Shown piece after piece: positions 1-6,980 of a stretch of 39,835 nt of DNA. This DNA comes from Mucilaginibacter sp. UR6-11 (GTDB lineage Bacteria > Bacteroidota > Bacteroidia > Sphingobacteriales > Sphingobacteriaceae): assembly GCF_020880695.1 (NCBI RefSeq), contig NZ_JAJIWO010000012.1, forward strand, positions 1 to 39,835, in the 5' to 3' direction. Below the pieces are notes generated by a model. The model saw only the letters and a list, made by a program, of their open reading frames with translations. It did not search any database and was not told the origin of the DNA. Position 1 is the stretch's first letter; each line of letters opens with the position of its first letter. The translations under genes were made by a program, and so were the position numbers.

Positions 1-221
1 CCTACAAAAAGGGCTCAGAAGAATCTGAGTCGATGCATTTAGACGAGAAAAAGCTATATTCACAAATCACATCTGACAACTTTTAAAACCAAATAACTGT
101 CAGATCAAGTAGTGGCTATTACATTTAATATAACCTTGCTCTTTCAATTTTCGGATCCGCTCATGAACTGTTGCGATGCATTTTCTTAGCTTAAAGCTAC
201 CTCTTTATGTTTTACCAGGAC
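1..221. other. Left flank, no gene recognised
   Basis: No convincing reading frame or RNA gene is visible here. A small hairpin (CTCAGA/TCTGAG, 14-29) is the only structure seen. If the island model is right, this is host DNA that originally lay directly downstream of the tRNA-Lys gene now found about 16.7 kb to the right. Confidence 0.4.
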
Positions 222-254
222 AAAAAACCCCTGTCAGTGTTTGACTTATAGGGG
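222..254 (-). terminator. Probable ancestral tRNA-Lys terminator, displaced by the island
   Basis: On the minus strand CCCCT, a short bulge, GTCA, a 5-nt loop, TGAC and AGGGG form a stem followed by six T. It sits 11 bp beyond the distal copy of the tRNA-Lys 3' end (265-286). That is where the terminator of the tRNA gene would have been before insertion. The island supplies a different hairpin at 16899-16926. Confidence 0.55.
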
Positions 255-264
255 GGATGGTGAT

Positions 265-286
265 TTTCAGTGATCTAGCTGGGATT
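265..286. repeat. Distal attachment-site copy (att core)
   Basis: This matches the tRNA-Lys 3' end at 16953-16974 in the same orientation. Only two adjacent bases differ (TA at 276-277 against CC in the tRNA). Nothing else of the tRNA is present, so it is a core duplication and not a tRNA gene. Confidence 0.7.
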
Positions 287-343
287 ATTTTTTGAAGGCT
301 TATGTCTCTATCTATCAATTAGTTAAGATTAATTCATTGTAAT

Positions 344-365
344 AGGTCACCGAAAAGGTCACCGA
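344..365. promoter_or_regulatory. Paired AGGTCACCGA motifs, probable integrase arm sites (left end)
   Basis: AGGTCACCGA occurs twice with a 12-bp period, starting 58 bp inside the distal core and followed by GATTTACTTT. The right end has the counterpart AGGTTACCGA pair with the same period, followed by GATTACTTT. Their presence only inside the two ends suggests arm-type sites for the island integrase. Confidence 0.5.
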
Positions 366-558
366 TTTACTTTATACTTATTTGTATTTGTTTGAAATTG
401 TTTAAGAACAAAATTAACGACCACAAAGTTAAAATTATCTTTTTAACTATCAATCAACTTGTTGTTACAATTTGTTTTGATTACCAATTATCAAATTTTG
501 AAGCTGTGTTGCCCCTTTACACACGTCGTTATAACTTAAAATTTTGGCGTATTTGACC

Positions 559-945
559 TCATAATTGCGCAATGACTTTTTTCAACTTAGCCTTCACTTC
601 AAATGCGATTTTGTGTAGATCTTTGTTTAGGATTGCTTCCATGGATGCTACCGGATTTACAGCTGATACTTCTATTTTACCAGGCTTTTTTTCCTGTACG
701 ATGATATTACAGGGCAGCATGGTGCCGATTTTATCTTCGGCTAATAATGCCTTGTAAGCAAATGATGGATTACATGCACCCAGTATTCTATAGTTGTAAA
801 AGTCTTCACCCAGCTTTTTCTTTAATGTCGCTTTGATGTCTATTTCATTTAAGACGCCAAACCCCTCTTTGTTTAATGCGTTCGTAACTCGTTGAATGAC
901 TTCTTCGAATCCTCCGGTTGTTTTTTTGTTGAAGTAGTATTTCAT
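559..945 (-). CDS. DUF302 family protein
   Basis: A 128-residue soluble protein of the DUF302 type. The N-terminal half has the usual helix-rich segment (FEEVIQRVTNALNKEGFGVL). The C-terminal half has the core around YRILGACNPSFAYKAL and GTMLPCNIIV, with the family's two cysteines (ACNP and LPCN). DUF302 proteins commonly sit beside redox, sulfur and metal-stress genes in Bacteroidota and Proteobacteria; their biochemical role is not settled. The ATG at 943-945 is the only sensible start. An FNR-like palindrome lies about 40 bp upstream. The gene is the outermost cargo gene of the island. Family assignment is fairly secure, function is not. Confidence 0.8.
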   Translation of the reverse strand: MKYYFNKKTTGGFEEVIQRVTNALNKEGFGVLNEIDIKATLKKKLGEDFYNYRILGACNPSFAYKALLAEDKIGTMLPCNIIVQEKKPGKIEVSAVNPVASMEAILNKDLHKIAFEVKAKLKKVIAQL

Positions 946-983
946 CTTGTTTGATTAAATGTGTTAGCATTTTCGAGAAACTA

Positions 984-997
984 CTGATCGCTATCAG
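984..997. promoter_or_regulatory. FNR-like palindrome upstream of the DUF302 gene
   Basis: CTGAT-CGCT-ATCAG is a perfect 5-bp inverted repeat with 4-bp spacing. It resembles the classical TTGATnnnnATCAA layout rather than the GTAACnnnnGTTAC boxes elsewhere in the island. No good -7 box was found at the expected distance, so a regulatory role is only suggested. Confidence 0.3.
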
Positions 998-1041
998 GGC
1001 TAATTCAAGGTTAATACAACTGCTCTGTATGGCACTGGCAA

Positions 1042-1530
1042 TTAATCGTTTTCCTCGCCGTTTCCAGCTTTATTAATTGGTGATACGGTATTTTTACCAA
1101 TTTCTGTGTGTCTTATTTGTCCACCCAAATAACCTGTTCTTGCAATAATTCCAAATGCCGCCAGGGAGAGGAATAGCGTGATTAATGCGAATAACTTTGT
1201 TAAAGCGGAATTCCTGAACGTAACAAAAAGGCCTACCAATGAAACTAACCCCACAATGATCAGAGAAATTAAAGAAAATAATGCTGACTCGGCATGTTCC
1301 TCAATCAGGCTTTTAGATATTCCCTGGATGTGTTCCACAGTTTCTTCAGCCCCCTCACCCGTACCATAGGCTATTCCGGCTCCAAGCGCCGAAATGATTA
1401 AAACATTGTAAGCTGCAATTAAGGTCATATTGTTTTTCGTCCAAATCCCATGGATTAAAACAAAAGCACCCAAAACCGATCCAAAAATTGGCAGATGGGT
1501 TATTATTAAGTGAATGTGCGTCTGGTTCAT
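1042..1530 (-). CDS. DUF2231-like four-helix membrane protein
   Basis: A 162-residue inner-membrane protein with about four hydrophobic helices (roughly residues 12-29, 35-55, 83-105 and 112-131). The first helix carries histidines (HIHLIITHLP). The last helix is followed by RTGYLGGQIRHTE. That glycine-rich motif with a histidine recalls DUF2231 proteins and haem-associated membrane proteins, so haem or metal binding is possible. It lies between the DUF302 gene and the divergent cytochrome c peroxidase gene, which fits a redox role. No catalytic site is visible. The start is the ATG at 1528-1530. Confidence 0.65.
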   Translation of the reverse strand: MNQTHIHLIITHLPIFGSVLGAFVLIHGIWTKNNMTLIAAYNVLIISALGAGIAYGTGEGAEETVEHIQGISKSLIEEHAESALFSLISLIIVGLVSLVGLFVTFRNSALTKLFALITLFLSLAAFGIIARTGYLGGQIRHTEIGKNTVSPINKAGNGEEND

Positions 1531-1685
1531 AATCTTTTTCTGCTAAAGATTGGGTTATGCGAAGAGAGTTTAAATGATTGCAGTCAAATCGGAACTTGAT
1601 TAATGTCACTATTAAATAACAACCTAAATATCAAATTCAATTCTTAACTGAATAAAGGTCTATTATGACCAATGTTATGTATGAA

Positions 1686-1730
1686 TATGACGCGTATCAT
1701 AGGAGTTTTTCAGATAAACAACAAGATTTG
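1686..1730 (+). promoter_or_regulatory. Candidate regulated promoter of the cytochrome c peroxidase gene
   Basis: The inverted repeat TATGA-N6-TCATA (1686-1701) is centred 29.5 bp upstream of AAGATTTG (1723-1730), which matches 7 of 8 positions of the TAnnTTTG -7 box. The spacing equals that of the three TAACnnnnGTTAC promoters of the island, although the palindrome sequence differs. A related Crp-type factor, or a diverged site for the same one, is inferred. Confidence 0.35.
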
Positions 1731-1758
1731 CCAGGTCCACCCTTAAAACTTGAGAACT

Positions 1759-2817
1759 ATGAAAACGCTAATTTGGGGGGTTTTCTTGTTGACATTTATG
1801 TTTTCATGCAAGCCATCCATTAAAAAACAGGCTTCCGAATCGGCAGCTAAAACAGACGATTCGATTATGCAAATTGCCCGGAGGGCCTTTAAAATCTTGC
1901 CATCAGTTGCCGAAAGCAAGGATAATCCATTAACCCCGGCAAAAGTTAAACTGGGTAAGTTGTTATACTTCGATACCCGACTTTCGATGACGGGACAGAA
2001 CAGTTGTAATTCATGCCATAACCTGGCAGCTTATGGTAACGATAATAAAATAACATCAACAGGGGATGCAGGTCAACAGGGAAGCCGCAATTCCCCTACC
2101 GTATTCAATGCAGCATTGCACAATATGCAGTTTTGGGACGGGCGGGCAAAGGATGTTGAAGAGCAGGCCGGTATGCCAATTCTTAATCCGGTTGAAATGG
2201 CGATTCCACACTCGGGCTTTTTGGTTAAAAGGTTAAGTTCAATTAAGCTATACCAGGATATGTTTACACAGGCTTTCCCAAACCAAAAAAAACCAGTAAA
2301 CTATGCAAACCTGCAAAAGGCAATAGGTGCGTTCGAACGTACACTGCTTACGCCATCCAGGTTTGACAAATATATGGCTGGCGATAAGACCGCCATTAAT
2401 GCTGAAGAGAAAGCGGGGCTTAAAGTTTTTGTTGAATCAGGCTGTGGCAACTGTCATTTTGGGGTTGGTATTGGCGGAGGAACCTTACAGAAGTTTGGAT
2501 TGGTAACCGATTACCGCACTCTTACAGGGAGCAAAATGAACGACGAAGGACGGAAAAAGGTAACCAAGAACGAGGCAGACAAAGATGTGTTCAAGGTGCC
2601 TGGGCTGCGCAATAGTGCAGGCACTTATCCCTATTTTCATGATGGTAGTATAGCTAAATTGGACACGGCGGTAAAAATTATGGGTAAGGCGCAGTTAAAT
2701 AAAAACTTAACCGATATAGAGATTAAAAAAATTGTCGCTTTTTTAAATTCTTTATCGGGAACTATAAACCCGGCAGATAAAACTATTCCCCAAGAACTCG
2801 TGAAAAACAGGAATTGA
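1759..2817 (+). CDS. Di-haem cytochrome c peroxidase (MauG/CcpA family) lipoprotein
   Basis: A 352-residue exported protein that would reduce hydrogen peroxide with electrons from small cytochromes in the periplasm. The ATG at 1759 gives a clean lipoprotein signal peptide with lipobox FMFSC and Cys16; an upstream TTG in frame is less likely. Two haem c motifs are present, C83-N-S-C86-H87 and C229-G-N-C232-H233, about 146 residues apart as usual for this family. The segments RNSPTVFNAALHNMQFWDGR and FKVPGLRNSAGTYPYFHDGS are typical family signatures. The gene stands alone, divergent from the DUF2231-like gene and followed by a strong terminator. It is the peroxide-defence member of the island cargo. 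The physiological electron donor is unknown. Confidence 0.9.
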   Translation: MKTLIWGVFLLTFMFSCKPSIKKQASESAAKTDDSIMQIARRAFKILPSVAESKDNPLTPAKVKLGKLLYFDTRLSMTGQNSCNSCHNLAAYGNDNKITSTGDAGQQGSRNSPTVFNAALHNMQFWDGRAKDVEEQAGMPILNPVEMAIPHSGFLVKRLSSIKLYQDMFTQAFPNQKKPVNYANLQKAIGAFERTLLTPSRFDKYMAGDKTAINAEEKAGLKVFVESGCGNCHFGVGIGGGTLQKFGLVTDYRTLTGSKMNDEGRKKVTKNEADKDVFKVPGLRNSAGTYPYFHDGSIAKLDTAVKIMGKAQLNKNLTDIEIKKIVAFLNSLSGTINPADKTIPQELVKNRN

Positions 2818-2833
2818 GATAGTCTTAATTCGG

Positions 2834-2873
2834 AAAGAGCCGTCAACTTTAAATAGTTAACGGCTCTTTTTTT
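2834..2873. terminator. Rho-independent terminator between convergent genes
   Basis: AAAGAGCCGT (2834-2843) pairs with ACGGCTCTTT (2860-2869), extended by AAC/GTT, and is followed by a T run. It ends the peroxidase transcript. Because the stem starts with A residues it may also stop transcripts from the convergent TlpA gene. Confidence 0.85.
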
Positions 2874-2903
2874 AATTAAGCTTCTTAGATTATTAGGCCG
2901 GAA

Positions 2904-3500
2904 TCACTTATCAATAAGGCCGTCCAGGTATTTATAAAAAGCTTTGTCAGTATAATCGGCACCGCCCTCGTGTCTGGCAACGACAACCCCTGTTTTATCT
3001 ATAATCACGGTTGTAGGGATCGCTTCCGAAAGAAAGCCTTCGGGTGGCTCGCTTACCATATTATATACCGGCAGCTGGTAATTGTTTTTTTTCATAAAGG
3101 GTTCCGATTTGCTAAAATTACCATCCACATCAACCTCCAGTATCATCACTTTGCGGTTGCGTTTGTAACGGGCATACATTTCGTTTATGGATGGCATCTC
3201 TGCTATACACGGCGGGCACCAGGTAGCCCAAAAATTGATAAACAGCACTTTTCCTTTCTGGTCTTTAATATCGAAGCTTTTACCGTCAGCGGTTCTTAAA
3301 ACCAAACCCGGCGCAAGGTTCGTACTGCCGTTTGCCCTTTGCTTCGGTTCAGTATTTTTAACCGGAGGCTTAAAAAAACCTATTTTCATCAGGCCCTGAA
3401 GCATGATCGCTTTTGCCTGTGGGCTTATAACTATTACAATCATTAATAAGGCCAGCGCGACAGTTGTCGCGTTTGACCAGGTGATTAGTTTCTTTTTCAT
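2904..3500 (-). CDS. TlpA-like membrane-anchored thioredoxin (copy 1)
   Basis: A 198-residue thiol-disulfide oxidoreductase facing the periplasm. An uncleaved N-terminal membrane segment (about residues 11-28) is followed by a thioredoxin domain with the active site WATWC95-P-P-C98 and the cis-proline loop AIPTTVIIDKTG. It is most like the TlpA/ResA redoxin group, which reduces apocytochrome or other envelope thiols. It is clearly paralogous to the TlpA at the other side of the efflux operon: same length of 198, shared FWATWCPPCIAEMPSIN, and the same membrane-proximal LMKIG motif. It could reduce the CXXCH of the neighbouring peroxidase during haem attachment, but that is inference. The gene is monocistronic. 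The ATG at 3498-3500 is chosen because the anchor follows directly. Confidence 0.85.
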   Translation of the reverse strand: MKKKLITWSNATTVALALLMIVIVISPQAKAIMLQGLMKIGFFKPPVKNTEPKQRANGSTNLAPGLVLRTADGKSFDIKDQKGKVLFINFWATWCPPCIAEMPSINEMYARYKRNRKVMILEVDVDGNFSKSEPFMKKNNYQLPVYNMVSEPPEGFLSEAIPTTVIIDKTGVVVARHEGGADYTDKAFYKYLDGLIDK

Positions 3501-3730
3501 GAATTTGATCTATTTAATTAGTGATGTTAACTTTTGTTCCTTCAGCCAGCTCTTCCGTGCCTGTTTTTAAAACTTTTAATTGTGTGGACACGTGGCCAAA
3601 GACTTCCTGAAGTGAATTCTGTTAAATTCTGGGCATGAAATAAAGACAAAAAATGAGAGATTTTAACGGCGAAGATCGTTAAGACAATTACTTAATCAGA
3701 AGCTTATCAAAAGATAAAGCGGAAAGATAA

Positions 3731-4150
3731 TCAGATCAGGAAAATCCGGTTCCGGAGAAAGATCGGCGTAGATGCCATATAATAATTAGCAACGACCGGC
3801 ACCGGATCAACACGAAAACTAAAGGCCCGGAATAGCAGCGTAAATAGCAGTGTAAACAGCGCCAGTGCGATAAAATCCGTGTTAACTGCCGGCTTATGCG
3901 TAATCGACTGCTTGAAAGTGATATACGAAATACCACAAAGCCCGCTGCTCACTGACCCAATTTGCTGAAGGCCTGCATATTGCTTTTCAGCGACGATTTT
4001 TACGTTCTGTTTTTGAAGCAGGTGCGTATTGGCAGTACTAAAAAAAAATCTTTTAACGGGACATAAGGCGGTAAACAGCACAAACAATACCAGTAACGCC
4101 AATGCGATACCTGGCCTTTTTTGATGAAACTTATTTTTCCCTCTTTGCAT
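3731..4150 (-). CDS. Small membrane protein of unknown function
   Basis: A 139-residue protein I do not recognise. It has a basic N-terminus, a hydrophobic helix at about residues 14-31 (ALALLVLFVLFTALCPV), a polar middle with paired cysteines, and a second helix at about 92-110 (DFIALALFTLLFTLLFRAF). Such small two-helix proteins often precede divergent RND efflux operons in Bacteroidota, and here it is divergent from the TolC gene. A TAnnTTTG box (TATTTTTG, plus-strand 4160-4167) lies just upstream of the ATG at 4148-4150, supporting expression. The role is unknown. Confidence 0.6.
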   Translation of the reverse strand: MQRGKNKFHQKRPGIALALLVLFVLFTALCPVKRFFFSTANTHLLQKQNVKIVAEKQYAGLQQIGSVSSGLCGISYITFKQSITHKPAVNTDFIALALFTLLFTLLFRAFSFRVDPVPVVANYYMASTPIFLRNRIFLI

Positions 4151-4159
4151 AATTTATTG

Positions 4160-4227
4160 CAAAAATAGCATTTTAACTGCGAATTCAATTTAAACTAAAG
4201 TTGTTATCCGTCATATACGCATATCAC
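4160..4227 (-). promoter_or_regulatory. Candidate promoter of the small membrane protein gene
   Basis: A perfect TAnnTTTG -7 box lies at 4160-4167 (read on the minus strand), about 10 bp before the start codon. An imperfect 18-bp palindrome GTCATATACGCATATCAC (4210-4227) is centred 51.5 bp upstream, two helical turns further than the 29.5-bp spacing of the other island promoters. This could be a class I site, or chance. Confidence 0.35.
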
Positions 4228-4451
4228 CTGACGATAAAGATCAACTCAACGCTTGACAATGGACATTTATTTAAAGTTCAGATTCTCTGAACTTTATTCC
4301 CTGATTAATTAAATCATTGATTTTTTGTGGGGTACCTGGCTGCAAATGAATAACCAGGTTAAACGCAATTACCAAACTTGCTTTTTTGTTCAGCATTCTG
4401 GCAAACGACATCGGCTTCTATCAGCCCTAAATATCTACTGCTATTAGCGTA

Positions 4452-4496
4452 GGTAACAAATGTTACCGTTTAGCTTTTTTGCTGAAAGTACTTTTG
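4452..4496 (+). promoter_or_regulatory. Crp/Fnr-type promoter of the RND efflux operon
   Basis: GGTAACAAATGTTACC (4452-4467) has perfect 7-bp inverted-repeat arms. Its centre is 29.5 bp upstream of TACTTTTG (4489-4496), a perfect TAnnTTTG -7 box. This places the site near -43, replacing the -33 element as in class II activation by Crp/Fnr proteins. The same arrangement recurs before the rhodanese and DUF2892-TlpA operons. The likely binder is the Crp/Fnr protein encoded at 11729. Confidence 0.7.
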
Positions 4497-4511
4497 TTAA
4501 AAAATAAATTA

Positions 4512-5855
4512 ATGAAGAAGATACAGCCTTTGATAAAATGGATAGGGTTCTTTTTGATAGGGATTGCCGGATTCCTTTCAATAGCGCAAGCACAGGACCT
4601 CCACCAAAAGCTAAGCCTTAATGAGGCCATTTCGGCAGCTTTGGCCAACAACAAAACTATTCGTCTGGCTGGTTTGGATGAGCGTATTGCACAGGCAAAT
4701 TTCAACCAAACCCAGGCGGTCTTCCTGCCGCAGGTTGATCTCTCCTATACCGCGATGAGTACGAACAGCCCGCTCAATGCTTTTGGTTTTAAACTGCAGC
4801 AGCGCAGCATTACCCAAAATGATTTTAATCCTGCTTTATTAAATCATCCAGGTGCAACCCCGGACTACATGGCGCAACTGGAGGTTAAGCAGCCATTGCT
4901 CAATATCGACATGCTGTACATGAGGAAGGGCGCCGAAAAGCAAACCGAAGTTTACCGGTTTAAAACCCAGCGTACAAAGGAGTATATCACTTTCGAAACC
5001 ACTAAAGCATTTTTGCAACTGCAGCTGGCTTATCAGGCAGAGAAAGTTTTGGCGGAAGCCGGGCAAACTGCGAGAGCAGTTTTTAAATATACCGATGACC
5101 ATTTTAAGCAGGTACTGATCCAAAAATCGGACGTGTTGAACGCCCGGGTGCATGTTACTACGGTTGAAAGAAATCTGGCGAAAGCAAGAAGTGGTATCCT
5201 TAACGCTTCGGATTACCTAAGCCTGTTAATGGGCCGGCCGGCCGGGATAATTTACAACCTAAACGATGAACCTCAACCTGCGTTGCCGATTGCAGACAGC
5301 ACGCAAAAAGTATTTGCTGCCCGTTCCGATTTTATGGCCATGCAAAAAGCCATTGAAGCATCCGGGCTAATGATCAAATCCGGCCAGATGAGTTATCTGC
5401 CTAAGTTGAATGCCTTCGGCAATTTTCAGTATAATGACAGCCGTTTAGCCGGTTTCGGTGCCAATGCTTACCTGGTTGGCATACAGCTATCATGGAACAT
5501 TTTTAACGGGAATAAGACTAAACACGTAATCGCCACACAAAAGCTGGAGCGCGATAAACTTACCATGCAGTTAGCCCAGCAAACAGACCAAAGCCAGCTG
5601 GAACTGGATAAAGCGTACCGCGACCTTTCCGATGCACGGTTTGAAATGGCCCAGGATCGGGCAGCTATAGAACAGGCAGGTGAAGCTTTAAGGATACTGC
5701 AGAACCGGTACCAGCAAGGGCTGATCAATACCACCGACGTGCTGACCGCCGATACCCAATTATCCCAATTGAAATTTTCGCTTGCACAGGCACAGTTTAC
5801 TGCAAATGTGACCAGCGCCTATATTAAATTATTAACAGCAACCACCACTAAATAA
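4512..5855 (+). CDS. TolC-family outer membrane efflux protein
   Basis: A 447-residue outer-membrane factor that forms the exit duct of the tripartite RND pump encoded by the next two genes. The ATG at 4512 begins a signal peptide ending at about AQAQD; an in-frame TTG 33 bp upstream would only lengthen the leader and overlaps the promoter. The mature protein has the two repeated TolC halves: LSLNEAISAALANNKTIRLA near the N-terminus and a second coiled-coil half ending LINTTDVLTADTQLSQLKFSLAQAQ, a typical family ending. The length is normal. The adaptor gene starts 11 bp downstream. Expression is probably driven by the Crp/Fnr-type promoter at 4452-4496. Confidence 0.92.
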   Translation: MKKIQPLIKWIGFFLIGIAGFLSIAQAQDLHQKLSLNEAISAALANNKTIRLAGLDERIAQANFNQTQAVFLPQVDLSYTAMSTNSPLNAFGFKLQQRSITQNDFNPALLNHPGATPDYMAQLEVKQPLLNIDMLYMRKGAEKQTEVYRFKTQRTKEYITFETTKAFLQLQLAYQAEKVLAEAGQTARAVFKYTDDHFKQVLIQKSDVLNARVHVTTVERNLAKARSGILNASDYLSLLMGRPAGIIYNLNDEPQPALPIADSTQKVFAARSDFMAMQKAIEASGLMIKSGQMSYLPKLNAFGNFQYNDSRLAGFGANAYLVGIQLSWNIFNGNKTKHVIATQKLERDKLTMQLAQQTDQSQLELDKAYRDLSDARFEMAQDRAAIEQAGEALRILQNRYQQGLINTTDVLTADTQLSQLKFSLAQAQFTANVTSAYIKLLTATTTK

Positions 5856-5866
5856 CCGGTCAAGAT

Positions 5867-6976
5867 ATGAACTTACCTATCCATAAAAACAGCGCTTTAC
5901 AATTATTTACCGGTATCGGTTTACTGATCCTTAGTGCCTGTTCCTCCAATGAAAAAAAAGCAATGCCAACCGGTGCAGATACCGCGATCCTGGTTACGGT
6001 AAGCCAGCCTTCTGCAGATGCCAAACAGGGATTAACGGTAAGCGGACAAGTAGAAGCCAGTCAAGCAGCCAATATCAGCACCAGGGTTATGGGCTATATC
6101 ACGAAGATCAATGTCAAAGTGGGCGACCGCGTAAATAAAGGCCAGCTACTGGCTACGATCAGCAATGATGATATCCTGGCGAAACGGGCCCAGGCTGATG
6201 CGATGATTGCAGAAGCTAATGCCGCCGCGCAAAACGCGCAAAAGGACTATGACCGTTTTACCGCTTTGTATAAACAGCAAAGCGCCTCAGCCAAAGAACT
6301 GGACAATATTACACTGCAATACAGCTCGGCCAAAGCAAGATTGGAAGCCACGAAACAACAGCGGCGGGAAGTTAACGCGATGCTCAGCTATACTAACCTG
6401 ACCGCTCCATTTGCCGGCACAGTTACCCAGAAAATGATGGATGCCGGCAGTATGGCTAATCCCGGTATGCCGCTGCTCACCATTGAACAAAGCGCCAGTT
6501 ACCAGGTAAGTGCGTCGGTGCCGGAAAGTGAGATCAGTTTGATAAAGGAAAATGCACCGGCCACGATAAATATCGACGCTATTCATAAAGTAATTAATGG
6601 GAAAATAGCACAGATCGCCCAGTCTTCTCAAAGCAGCGGCGGCCAGTATATGATCAAAGTAAATATCCCCGATAATGAAAAGCAAGGCTTGTTCGCCGGG
6701 ATGTATGCCAATGTAACTATCGCTGTAACACAAGGAGTAAAAACGGCTAATACCGGTGAACAAATCATGGTTCCGGTATCAGCTATTGAATATAAAGATC
6801 AGCTAACGGGTTTGTACACCATTGGTAGTAACCATACTGCCCTGCTGCGCTGGGTAAGGCTGGGCAGAACACAGGGTAATCAAGTCGAAATTTTAAGCGG
6901 ACTGGCAGCAAACGAACAATTCATTGTAAGCGCAGATGGCAGATTGTATGACGGTGCAGCTGTTAAAATAAAATAA
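5867..6976 (+). CDS. RND efflux periplasmic adaptor (MFP/HlyD family) lipoprotein
   Basis: A 369-residue membrane-fusion protein bridging the RND permease and the TolC duct. The lipoprotein signal peptide ends at LILSAC (Cys about 25), so it is anchored by lipid. A split lipoyl domain is visible in TRVMGYITKINVKVGDRVNKG and NLTAPFAGTVTQKMMDAGSM. Between these halves lies the alpha-hairpin coiled coil rich in Ala, Lys and Gln (about residues 105-165), followed by beta-barrel and membrane-proximal domains (VPVSAIEYKDQ). The gene lies 11 bp after tolC and 4 bp before the permease gene, so all three are co-transcribed. The substrate cannot be read from the sequence. Confidence 0.92.
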   Translation: MNLPIHKNSALQLFTGIGLLILSACSSNEKKAMPTGADTAILVTVSQPSADAKQGLTVSGQVEASQAANISTRVMGYITKINVKVGDRVNKGQLLATISNDDILAKRAQADAMIAEANAAAQNAQKDYDRFTALYKQQSASAKELDNITLQYSSAKARLEATKQQRREVNAMLSYTNLTAPFAGTVTQKMMDAGSMANPGMPLLTIEQSASYQVSASVPESEISLIKENAPATINIDAIHKVINGKIAQIAQSSQSSGGQYMIKVNIPDNEKQGLFAGMYANVTIAVTQGVKTANTGEQIMVPVSAIEYKDQLTGLYTIGSNHTALLRWVRLGRTQGNQVEILSGLAANEQFIVSADGRLYDGAAVKIK

Positions 6977-6980
6977 GGAT

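Noticed and set aside
1355..1609. 84-codon frame overlapping the DUF2231-like gene
   Set aside because: Shadow frame of the membrane protein; starts in the promoter region and has no protein-like pattern.
3525..3540. TAACnnnnGTTAC-like site upstream of TlpA copy 1
   Set aside because: Half-sites match imperfectly (TTAAC/GTTCC) and no TAnnTTTG box lies at the 29.5-bp spacing seen in the other promoters.
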